From a virus, in the IMG/VR virus record IMGVR_UViG_3300025118_005085, positions 1-20,694 of that record: a stretch of 20,694 bases of DNA, one strand, 5' to 3'. The notes under the pieces are model-generated. The model did not search any database, had not been told where the DNA came from, and saw nothing but the letters and a program-made list of their open reading frames with translations. Shown piece after piece: positions 1-6,801 of this stretch. The translations under genes were made by a program, and so were the position numbers. Each line of letters begins with the position of its first letter. Positions within the stretch are counted from its first letter, which is position 1.

Positions 1-2
1 AT

Positions 3-482
3 TTTTCGAATTGGAGTAATCGGTTAGATTTGGTTAAGGCGGTATTCGCGAAGAATATTAATAGTCTTAAAAACATGTACACAGATTTTGCTAAACTTGA
101 CAGTACAGCAATTTCTAAAGAACAGCTGTACAACTTCTTGGGTGAGTTATATCCGATGAAGGATGATGAAGATGAGCGCACAGTTAATCGTCACAATGAT
201 ATCGCAGCTTTGTTTTCACGTGGTGCAGGTAATCTTGGTAAATCACGCTGGGATGCATTTAATGCAGTAACTGAGTATGTTGATCACCATCAGCATGCAA
301 CTCGGATGGCTAATGCCATTGAGAACAGGAATCATGAATATATCCAGAACCGGATTGGTAGTTTAAGCACACCAGGTGGTCAGATGGATAGGTTCAAGCG
401 GAAGGCATTAAATCTGCTAACCGGTACTCCAAAGTTTAGCAAGCCAGTTGTTAAACCAGCTGAAATTACAATAACAGCTTAA
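3..482 (+). CDS. DUF932-family protein, C-terminal part (5' end outside window)
   Basis: The frame is open to the window's left edge, so the true start lies upstream; the TTG at 30 is only an internal codon. The visible part carries the hallmark of the C-terminus of DUF932 (phage/plasmid-related) proteins: a GAGNLGKSRWDAFNAVTEYVDH stretch (split here as GAGNLGKSRWD then AFNAVTEYVDHH), in which the WDxxNAVTEYVDH core is family-typical. The family occurs in phages and plasmids and has no firmly established biochemical role. Base composition is higher in G+C (about 43-45% in the rows I counted) than the structural block to its right. A GC-rich hairpin follows the stop at 503-520. Family assignment is fairly sure; function is unknown. 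Confidence 0.75.
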   Translation, partial: FSNWSNRLDLVKAVFAKNINSLKNMYTDFAKLDSTAISKEQLYNFLGELYPMKDDEDERTVNRHNDIAALFSRGAGNLGKSRWDAFNAVTEYVDHHQHATRMANAIENRNHEYIQNRIGSLSTPGGQMDRFKRKALNLLTGTPKFSKPVVKPAEITITA

Positions 483-502
483 TTTTAGAACACAACTAGG
501 GG

Positions 503-520
503 TCCCCGGAAAACCGGGGA
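503..520 (+). terminator. GC-rich hairpin after the DUF932-family gene
   Basis: A perfect 7-bp inverted repeat (TCCCCGG and CCGGGGA) closes an AAAA loop, 20 bases after the stop codon. A weaker outer helix of GGG with CCC can extend it. It is conspicuous in AT-rich DNA and well placed to end the upstream transcript. No T-run follows (the next bases are TTCCCTATCA), so a classic intrinsic terminator is not assured. It could instead protect an mRNA 3' end or be part of a structured RNA. Confidence 0.4.
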
Positions 521-568
521 TTCCCTATCACCAAATCCTATATAGTTTCATGTTTTTAATGGGGCATA

Positions 569-586
569 CCCGTTCGGAAACGCGGG
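569..586 (+). other. Second intergenic hairpin, possible RNA structure
   Basis: CGTT and AACG pair around a CGGA loop, and flanking CC and GG can extend the stem past a bulged base. It lies between the first hairpin and the promoter-like element at 618. The GGGG at 561-564 could compete for the CCC arm, giving an alternative fold. No known riboswitch or tRNA is recognisable. The 147-base gap at 483-629 otherwise holds only the first hairpin and the promoter-like element. Confidence 0.3.
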
Positions 587-617
587 ATAATAGTGATTTG
601 TATTATGTTAGGCTCGA

Positions 618-624
618 CTAAATA
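618..624 (+). promoter_or_regulatory. CTAAATA late-promoter-like element
   Basis: CTAAATA is followed by exactly five bases (ATTAT) and then the ATG at 630. It resembles the T4 late promoter TATAAATA. The same 15-base string, CTAAATAATTATATG, occurs on the other strand before the fibre-like gene whose start is at 5637. No Shine-Dalgarno lies between the element and the ATG. By analogy with T4 spacing the transcript would begin at or very near the start codon. Confidence 0.55.
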
Positions 625-629
625 ATTAT

Positions 630-1121
630 ATGATTACGATCGATTTAAAGGCCAAACCTAGGGTCAAACGTTGGTTGAAGGAGAATAAAATTAATTTTAA
701 GACGTTGCAGAATACGGCGAATATATTTTTTAATCAAATTCAAAAGCGTAGTAAATCTAATAAGCATTACAATATAGAAATTAAGACATGTGATCACCAT
801 AGTAGTGGATATTATTTTGGGTTTGATGAGCTTCATGTGACACATCATTTAGATCAGAACGGGTGGAGTAGTGATAAGAAGTTCGACACATTTGCTGCTC
901 ATTTTCTTCATGAATTTAGACACTGGATACAGGATAACATGCTTCATGTATCCGAGCGTCGGTTAAATTATACTGATGAAGACAGTGAAAAGGAGAATGA
1001 TAAATATTATTATAACAAATGGGAGGTCGACGCCCGGAAATTTGAACGAAAATATAAGAGAGACTTTATCGATCTATATTATCTTATAGATTCTCTTTCC
1101 AGTAAAAAACTTTTTTATTAA
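630..1121 (+). CDS. HExxH zinc-metallopeptidase-like phage protein
   Basis: This 163-residue protein contains HEFRH at residues 94-98, matching the zincin HExxH zinc site. E132 in WEVDAR, 34 residues after the second histidine, is a plausible third zinc ligand, as in gluzincin-type peptidases. The helix around HFLHEFRHWIQD fits an active-site helix. There is no signal peptide or membrane segment, so it would act in the cytoplasm. The ATG was chosen because the promoter-like CTAAATA ends five bases before it. The next gene follows after four bases, suggesting a two-gene unit. Substrate is unknown; it could process a phage protein or act on the host, but the fold might also be inactive. The motif is clear; peptidase activity is inferred. 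Confidence 0.6.
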   Translation: MITIDLKAKPRVKRWLKENKINFKTLQNTANIFFNQIQKRSKSNKHYNIEIKTCDHHSSGYYFGFDELHVTHHLDQNGWSSDKKFDTFAAHFLHEFRHWIQDNMLHVSERRLNYTDEDSEKENDKYYYNKWEVDARKFERKYKRDFIDLYYLIDSLSSKKLFY

Positions 1122-1125
1122 TATC

Positions 1126-1341
1126 ATGCAAAACATATCAGAATTCGAACGTACAAAACCAACACAAGCATATGCTGCCCTTGATAGCGCAATTGCTAAG
1201 TACCGTCAAATAGTTAATGAGCATACTTATCAAGGTAAGCAATTGATCATGGAGAGTAGTGACGCGCAACGCGCTTCACTAGCGCAGCAAATTGTAAGTG
1301 ACCTTGAGAATATTAAGAGGGTGTTCTTAACTGGAAGTTAA
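1126..1341 (+). CDS. Small hypothetical protein, 71 residues
   Basis: Not recognised. It is a short, polar, probably all-helical protein with no cysteine and no membrane segment, rich in Ala, Gln, Ser and Glu. It starts four bases after the metallopeptidase-like gene with no visible Shine-Dalgarno, so it is probably expressed from the same transcript. Its TAA overlaps the TAA of the convergent 1124-residue tail gene, the two stops sharing the palindrome TTAA at 1338-1341. Confidence 0.55.
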   Translation: MQNISEFERTKPTQAYAALDSAIAKYRQIVNEHTYQGKQLIMESSDAQRASLAQQIVSDLENIKRVFLTGS

Positions 1342-4300
1342 GTTATAACGACGTTTTTGATTTCGTCGTAGTAAGGAGTTATTTTTTCTATCTCTTTTTC
1401 TATTCTTTCTTTAATCTTGTCAGTAAGTAGCGGATCTTTAATTCCCATGTTTTTAATTTCAACTTGATACTTATTGCTTAATTTTTCAGGATAATTAAAC
1501 TTCATTAATTTATCTATAGTATCAATGTACGTCCGCTGCCCCATGGGATAAGACCAAATAACACTTTTATCTTTTAAATGATAATTATAATGAGCCAACA
1601 TATCAAAATAGCTCATTGTTTTATTATATAATTTAAATGCTTTTATTTTTGCATTATTAACAAAATATTTTTTAGGTTGTAATAATCTATTTGCTAATGT
1701 TAAATAATATGGAGTACTAACAGTACCAATATAACAACCTGTACCTAATACACTATCTAATGCATATTTACCTGCATTAAAGTACGCTTGTTGAAATACT
1801 TTTCCATTTACATATAGCTCCATATACCCCTTACGTAAAGATACATTAATAAAGAAATGATTATAACCAGGATGTAATTGAGTTACATCGAAACTTATTT
1901 CAGTCTTTTTTCGAGCGAAGGATCCTGTAGATGAAAATTTAGGCTTAGTTTTTAATAGTACTTTTATTTTATTCTTACTAGCACCAATCTTCTTTAAATA
2001 AGAATAAGATGTTAATGTTTTAGTTAAACGTAAATCTGCTACATCAACCCCTGGTAAATTTTTACTATAAATTACCTGGAGGTCAAAATTTATCTTACTT
2101 AATCTAACACCGTCTGTATATTCTTGTAATAAAAGTATATATTTTTTATACACACCACCTTCAAAATCATATATTAAATCTATATATGTTTGTTCAAAGT
2201 TTAAGTTTTGTAAATTGCAAAATTGTCTTGCTCGAATAAATTTACGGTTATTATCTAAAATAGAAATAATATTATTATCTCCTAATACAACTAATTGATT
2301 TTCGTCATCAATTACAATACCATTTACTCTAGATTTTTTATCTAATCCAGCTTGAATTCTTTCATCCTGATCAGTTCTTAATCCTTTTTGAATATAGTTT
2401 CTATTTATTCCTGGGTTGGATGGGTTAAATTGTTTTAAGATAAAAGGTACATCATTACTATCGAATGCAATCTCATTTCCAAATCCATTTATATTATCAG
2501 CACTTAATATAGTAATATTATTATTTCTATCAAATATTTTTCCTTTTACTCCTAATGTTGTAGCAGAAGGGCTAGAAGTGGTGGTGCTAGAAAAGTTAGT
2601 ATCAGTATTATACGTAAAATATTTCTTAGCAGTAACTGGATTAAATAATATATGTATTTTACATTCACCGACTTCAAAGTCCTCTATTACACAATCCTCA
2701 GGTGCTGTATCTTTTAAGTTTTCAATTTTTCCTACTAAATTATTATTGTTATTAAAAACATAGATTACATTATTATCACCTAATACAAAAACGTCTGAGA
2801 AATTATCTCTTCGACCAACTCCTTTAATACCGATTTCATCTAATCCATCTTTTAATATTACTTCATCATATATTTCAAAATCATTATTTAAAAATAATAA
2901 CTTACTCGCCACCCCGGATTTAGAATTAGTTACAGGTAATATAATATTTGGTGTTACTAGATCAGTATTAAATACACCAAAGCCATCATCAAAATAATTA
3001 CCTATAATTTGATGGCAAAATGGTAAGGTATAATCATTTGTATCTAACCAAAAATTAACACTAAAATCACCAGAGAAATTTGCATTAAATCTCCCTAAAT
3101 TATCTCCATTAAGTATTAATTCATCATCAGTTTTAGACTTATTTGGTAGTACAGGTACACCTTTATAATTCAAATATTCTATATCAGAAGCTTCATTATA
3201 CGGCTCATATGCTTCAAATAATTTTTCATAGTCTTTTTCACCTATATGATAAAAAATATAATCATTATTAGGTTCAAATGTTAAGCTAGATGAGACGTCA
3301 AATGTTTCTGTTGTTTGTGCACCAGCTGCAGTTACTACTTCATAATATGATGTACCAGATAAAGCAGAACTAAAATCAGATACTAATGGATTATAATATC
3401 TATCTACCCATTTTCTATCTCCGGTATTATCACCAGATAACCAACTACATAAATAAATTGGATTTATACCATCACTAAAAGTATTATTTTTTATTACTTC
3501 ACGTCGTTTAAATACCTTGTCTGTCATTAAGGGATTATCACCCGGTACAGCTCCTAAGTTATCAATTTTTGAATCTGCAATATTAAGAATAGTGTATGGT
3601 GATAATGAATTAGGGGTAGTAAAATATGTTAACTTACTTGGTTTAAATTCTATATCATATGTACCAATATTATATGATAATCCTACTTTATCATATCCTC
3701 CTATTTGATGTGTACCTGAATGAATTTTTTCATACATTCTATTTAAATAGGAAGGCTCAGAATTAAAATGGTTATTCTCAGCATAATATTCACTTAACGT
3801 TGCTTGATTTTTTAATGGAATAATATCAGCATGAGATACAATTTTATTATCTAGTTTCTTCTGAAAAAAGTTATAGTTATTATTATAAACAAAATAGTTA
3901 TTACTAATATGGTCTACAGTTGTCGATGTGTTTAAATTTACTGAGTCAGTATTATATGTCGAGCTGTACTTACTATAACTATTTGGTATATATTTAAAAT
4001 CTTTAGTTAATATTTTTCTATTAATATCAAAGAAACTATTACTTAAATCTGCTACAGTATTTTGCCATGTACCAGGAGCGGACATTGTCAACGTATTAGA
4101 ATTGTTTATTAATATATTAGCAGAGGGCCCGGCGGTTACCGTTCCTGCTGGTTGGTGGATTGCAATTACATCATTATCTAAATAAAATCTAAAATATGAT
4201 GGACCTTCTGAAGTCCATCGAGCGGTGATATTTTGATTATTAGGGGCACTTAAATAATATGTTATACTATTATATTCTTGACTAATACTAATTGTATGCT

Positions 4301-4712
4301 CAATAGGAGATGACGATAGACTACTAACAGTAAATGTAAAGAAAAATTGACTACTTAATTGACTAAATTCTGTTGAATCTACAAATGTAGATGATATCGA
4401 ATCAAGATCAGAAAAATCAGTTTTAAGATACTTATCTCCGTGTTGTATAGTAGTAGAAAAAGACTGAATTGATGTATCAGTATGTGGTATATTAAGTTCG
4501 GATATAGTAGATAGTGGGTATAAATTAGTTAATGTATATTGTGTATTAAAATTAGTTTTTTTATCTTTGGGATCTTTATTAAAATAATATTGGTTAACTG
4601 TTAATCCGAAGTCAAAATTTTCTCTATATTTAGTAAATAATATTTTCGAGTCATGTATGTGACTGTATTCTATTGGTGCAATAGATTTACTCTCTATAGG
4701 AATAATCCTCAT
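1338..4712 (-). CDS. Large tail-associated protein with LamG-like domain and propeller-like insertion
   Basis: This 1124-residue protein is the last gene of the tail block and probably a virion protein that contacts the host. Residues about 546-582 (SVNFWLDTND, then HQIIGNYFDDGFGVF) resemble the first strands of a LamG/concanavalin-like sandwich. Residues about 935-1040 (MELYVNGK, then IKAFKLYNKTMS) resemble its last strands. Between them lie about 350 residues with repeated units such as VLGDNNVIYVFNNN (643-656) and VLGDNNIISILDNN (809-822), suggesting beta-propeller blades. The first 500 residues are unassigned, rich in Ser, Thr, Asn and Tyr. The C-terminal 40 residues are charged and probably helical. 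Its ATG is four bases after the stop of the fibre-like gene, with no strong Shine-Dalgarno. LamG is likely; the propeller is an inference from repeats. Confidence 0.65.
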   Translation of the reverse strand: MRIIPIESKSIAPIEYSHIHDSKILFTKYRENFDFGLTVNQYYFNKDPKDKKTNFNTQYTLTNLYPLSTISELNIPHTDTSIQSFSTTIQHGDKYLKTDFSDLDSISSTFVDSTEFSQLSSQFFFTFTVSSLSSSPIEHTISISQEYNSITYYLSAPNNQNITARWTSEGPSYFRFYLDNDVIAIHQPAGTVTAGPSANILINNSNTLTMSAPGTWQNTVADLSNSFFDINRKILTKDFKYIPNSYSKYSSTYNTDSVNLNTSTTVDHISNNYFVYNNNYNFFQKKLDNKIVSHADIIPLKNQATLSEYYAENNHFNSEPSYLNRMYEKIHSGTHQIGGYDKVGLSYNIGTYDIEFKPSKLTYFTTPNSLSPYTILNIADSKIDNLGAVPGDNPLMTDKVFKRREVIKNNTFSDGINPIYLCSWLSGDNTGDRKWVDRYYNPLVSDFSSALSGTSYYEVVTAAGAQTTETFDVSSSLTFEPNNDYIFYHIGEKDYEKLFEAYEPYNEASDIEYLNYKGVPVLPNKSKTDDELILNGDNLGRFNANFSGDFSVNFWLDTNDYTLPFCHQIIGNYFDDGFGVFNTDLVTPNIILPVTNSKSGVASKLLFLNNDFEIYDEVILKDGLDEIGIKGVGRRDNFSDVFVLGDNNVIYVFNNNNNLVGKIENLKDTAPEDCVIEDFEVGECKIHILFNPVTAKKYFTYNTDTNFSSTTTSSPSATTLGVKGKIFDRNNNITILSADNINGFGNEIAFDSNDVPFILKQFNPSNPGINRNYIQKGLRTDQDERIQAGLDKKSRVNGIVIDDENQLVVLGDNNIISILDNNRKFIRARQFCNLQNLNFEQTYIDLIYDFEGGVYKKYILLLQEYTDGVRLSKINFDLQVIYSKNLPGVDVADLRLTKTLTSYSYLKKIGASKNKIKVLLKTKPKFSSTGSFARKKTEISFDVTQLHPGYNHFFINVSLRKGYMELYVNGKVFQQAYFNAGKYALDSVLGTGCYIGTVSTPYYLTLANRLLQPKKYFVNNAKIKAFKLYNKTMSYFDMLAHYNYHLKDKSVIWSYPMGQRTYIDTIDKLMKFNYPEKLSNKYQVEIKNMGIKDPLLTDKIKERIEKEIEKITPYYDEIKNVVIT
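1348..1369. terminator. Weak inverted repeat at a convergent gene end
   Basis: ACGACG and CGTCGT form a 6-bp stem around a 10-base loop, seven bases beyond the plus-strand stop and inside the last codons of the minus-strand gene. Its position where two genes meet tail to tail suits a bidirectional terminator. Neither strand has a proper T-run after it, and it may be chance. Confidence 0.25.
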
Positions 4713-4716
4713 CTCG

Positions 4717-5637
4717 TTAGCTTGTTATTTTTGTTCCTCTTAAGTATGAGTTCTTGTATATGGCTGTCTTGTTACCGCTCGGGGCTGATCGGACTTTAAA
4801 GAATATTGTATCTCCTGGGCTTATTAAATCCATATAATCGAAATCAATGACTTGATTCTTACTATCACTAACGGAACTGAAGTCTCGTGTGGTCTTCTCG
4901 TTATTATCAACGTCTAGTATATTCATTCGTATAGTTATTTTACTGGACTTTGGAAACCGGAAGTGACCTTGGAACAGTATTGTACTAGCAACATATGCGG
5001 CTGTGTTTGGATATGTAATCTCAAATCCTCTAGTCCCGTTCAATTGAAAATTTGTTAAGTCTGAATTGATTGTCGTCCAGTCTGCACCTGACGGTAATAC
5101 TGAATGATCAAATCCAATGTAACTCTGGTTACCTGAAGCCTTCGGGAGGCGATCAAGATTTTTAACGTTAAAATTAACTGATTTAAGAATTGTTGTTGCA
5201 GAGCCAATAGATGTTCCATCTAGATGTACTTCGTTTGCCGCGATAGCATCGGCATTAGCGGTCACTTGAGTGCCGAGATCACCAATGTCGTCCACCCTGG
5301 CACTCAATGCGGTAATATCATCATAGTTCTTCTTCGCCATGTCAATTACATGCTTTAAGTCCCCGTAAGTAAGAGTTTTTCCTTCTGTTGTTCCTGCTTT
5401 TGGAATAGTGTATTCATCCACACTTTGAGTTAAAATATTACTACCATCTATTTCAGAAGCAACACTAGTATCGTTTAATCTATCTTCAAAAGTTATATTG
5501 TCTGTACTAATAACAAAATCTTTAAAGGATAGCAGTTTTGTACCATTATTTGTTTCAATGAGTAGCTTATCAGTATTCAATATCTCCGTACCAGCATCTA
5601 GATCTGATATATTAATGATTTCGTCTTCTATTGCCAT
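4717..5637 (-). CDS. Short tail-fibre-like protein
   Basis: This 306-residue protein begins with ISDLDAGTEI and DKLLIETNNGTKLLSFKDF, the style of N-terminus seen in phage fibre adaptors. Residues about 95-138 are a heptad-like helical stretch consistent with a trimeric coiled coil. Residues about 170-306 are strand-rich (GFEITYP, GHFRFPKSSKITIRM, GDTIFFKVRS) and could be a C1q/TNF-like jelly-roll tip. G+C is about 30% over the first 80 codons and about 40% over the rest, so the tip may have been acquired separately. A CTAAATA element ends five bases before the ATG and there is no Shine-Dalgarno. A fibre role is probable; receptor and exact fold are inferred. Confidence 0.55.
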   Translation of the reverse strand: MAIEDEIINISDLDAGTEILNTDKLLIETNNGTKLLSFKDFVISTDNITFEDRLNDTSVASEIDGSNILTQSVDEYTIPKAGTTEGKTLTYGDLKHVIDMAKKNYDDITALSARVDDIGDLGTQVTANADAIAANEVHLDGTSIGSATTILKSVNFNVKNLDRLPKASGNQSYIGFDHSVLPSGADWTTINSDLTNFQLNGTRGFEITYPNTAAYVASTILFQGHFRFPKSSKITIRMNILDVDNNEKTTRDFSSVSDSKNQVIDFDYMDLISPGDTIFFKVRSAPSGNKTAIYKNSYLRGTKITS

Positions 5638-5642
5638 ATAAT

Positions 5643-5649
5643 TATTTAG
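5643..5649 (-). promoter_or_regulatory. CTAAATA late-promoter-like element
   Basis: Read on the minus strand this is CTAAATA, then ATTAT, then the ATG at 5637. Sequence and spacing are identical to the element at 618-624 on the other strand. It lies in the 17-base gap after the 380-residue gene and would let the last two tail genes be transcribed on their own. Confidence 0.55.
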
Positions 5650-5654
5650 TTATT

Positions 5655-6797
5655 TTAGTAATTTACAAACGCTGTTATTGTATTTGTTCTTGTAGTTATT
5701 GAATCACAAGCATTCACATCAAACAAATCTACATAGAAATAACCAGAAGATAGAGGTGTTGATTGTGAAGCACCAATACCGACGGTTCCTCCAGCTTGAA
5801 AATAGTATTGTATAGTATAATCAGCTAAATTTGTTCTTGTTCCTTTAATATCTACTAAAGGAATATTGATTGTTTGTTTCTGCAAGCTTACGTCTTTTAT
5901 CAAGTCATTACAGTTCCAATTCACAAAGCCACTTAAATGGACAAATCCTGTATTAGCAGTTAGTGGAACATATAATAAACTACCAGCTTCAACTGTATTA
6001 GGATAATTAATTTCCTTTAATATAGCCTCATTTGGATCTGCTGCTCTCGTTCTATATCTTAAAGTAACTTTACTATTATTTTTAATTTCACCAGTAGCTG
6101 TATATATATCGTCAAGTGATATTTGTATAGAGTCTCCAGTATTTGAATCTTTTGCATCAACTTGTACATACTCTGTTGTGAATCCTATATTAAAGAGATT
6201 TGTACCGGTGTATCTAGGTACAGGTAAAGCCGGATCATGACCTTCTCCGCCTGGTAAATTTAAATTTATTAAACTCAATCCTAACACTTCAGGATTTTTA
6301 TTAATAAAGGTTAATAATATTTTTTCATTATCTTCTTCATTATTAAAATAATCTGTTTTAATTAGATTTATATTTTCATATATATCTATTGAAGGCTTAG
6401 TTATTGTGAATTTTGCTTCAATAATATCTACCTCGAGATCATCTCTATATAGAGAAAAATAAACGTTTCTTTCTATTTCATCAGTAAATTCTGTTTGTAG
6501 TACTTGATTAAACGTTTCTGTAGATAATGTTGGTATAATTGTAGTAGATAGTGGTCTATTAATTATTAAATTTGGAGCGGAAAGTCCATCACGACCTCTA
6601 ATACCTTCATCATAATCTACTACTATTTTATTTATTTTTTGAGAGGTACTAGCATCATATGCGGATAAACCAGAAAGAGCAAATGTTACATCTGTGGTGC
6701 CTGTTAATGCCTGAGTTTGATAGAACGTAGTCCCTGTACCAGAATTATGTTGCAATAATCCATCACTCAAACTAACTGTATACGTAAGTGTATTCAT
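5655..6797 (-). CDS. Hypothetical tail-block protein, 380 residues
   Basis: No family is recognised. The protein looks almost entirely beta-stranded, with runs such as VTLRYRTRA and YTIQYYFQAGG and a glycine/proline-bearing loop LPGGEGHDPALPVPR near its middle. Two cysteines occur close to the C-terminus. It has no signal or membrane segment. Its ATG lies four bases after the lectin-like gene, so it is probably co-transcribed and virion-associated. It could be a tail or fibre connector; that rests on position only. Confidence 0.55.
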   Translation of the reverse strand: MNTLTYTVSLSDGLLQHNSGTGTTFYQTQALTGTTDVTFALSGLSAYDASTSQKINKIVVDYDEGIRGRDGLSAPNLIINRPLSTTIIPTLSTETFNQVLQTEFTDEIERNVYFSLYRDDLEVDIIEAKFTITKPSIDIYENINLIKTDYFNNEEDNEKILLTFINKNPEVLGLSLINLNLPGGEGHDPALPVPRYTGTNLFNIGFTTEYVQVDAKDSNTGDSIQISLDDIYTATGEIKNNSKVTLRYRTRAADPNEAILKEINYPNTVEAGSLLYVPLTANTGFVHLSGFVNWNCNDLIKDVSLQKQTINIPLVDIKGTRTNLADYTIQYYFQAGGTVGIGASQSTPLSSGYFYVDLFDVNACDSITTRTNTITAFVNY

Positions 6798-6801
6798 TTA
6801 A

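Noticed and set aside
569-629. Possible tRNA before position 630
   Set aside because: I could not lay out acceptor, anticodon and T arms; only a short hairpin pairs, so no tRNA is called.
645-848. Minus-strand open frame of 67 codons within the metallopeptidase-like gene
   Set aside because: Antisense to a gene with a clear zinc-binding motif and its own promoter-like element.
2416-2763. Plus-strand open frame of 115 codons inside the 1124-residue tail gene
   Set aside because: It is antisense to a strong coding frame, has a low-complexity hydrophobic product and no promoter or ribosome binding site; a shadow frame.
4630-4645. Other TAAATA strings inside coding regions, such as near 4633
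   Set aside because: They are not placed before a start codon and are expected by chance in AT-rich DNA.
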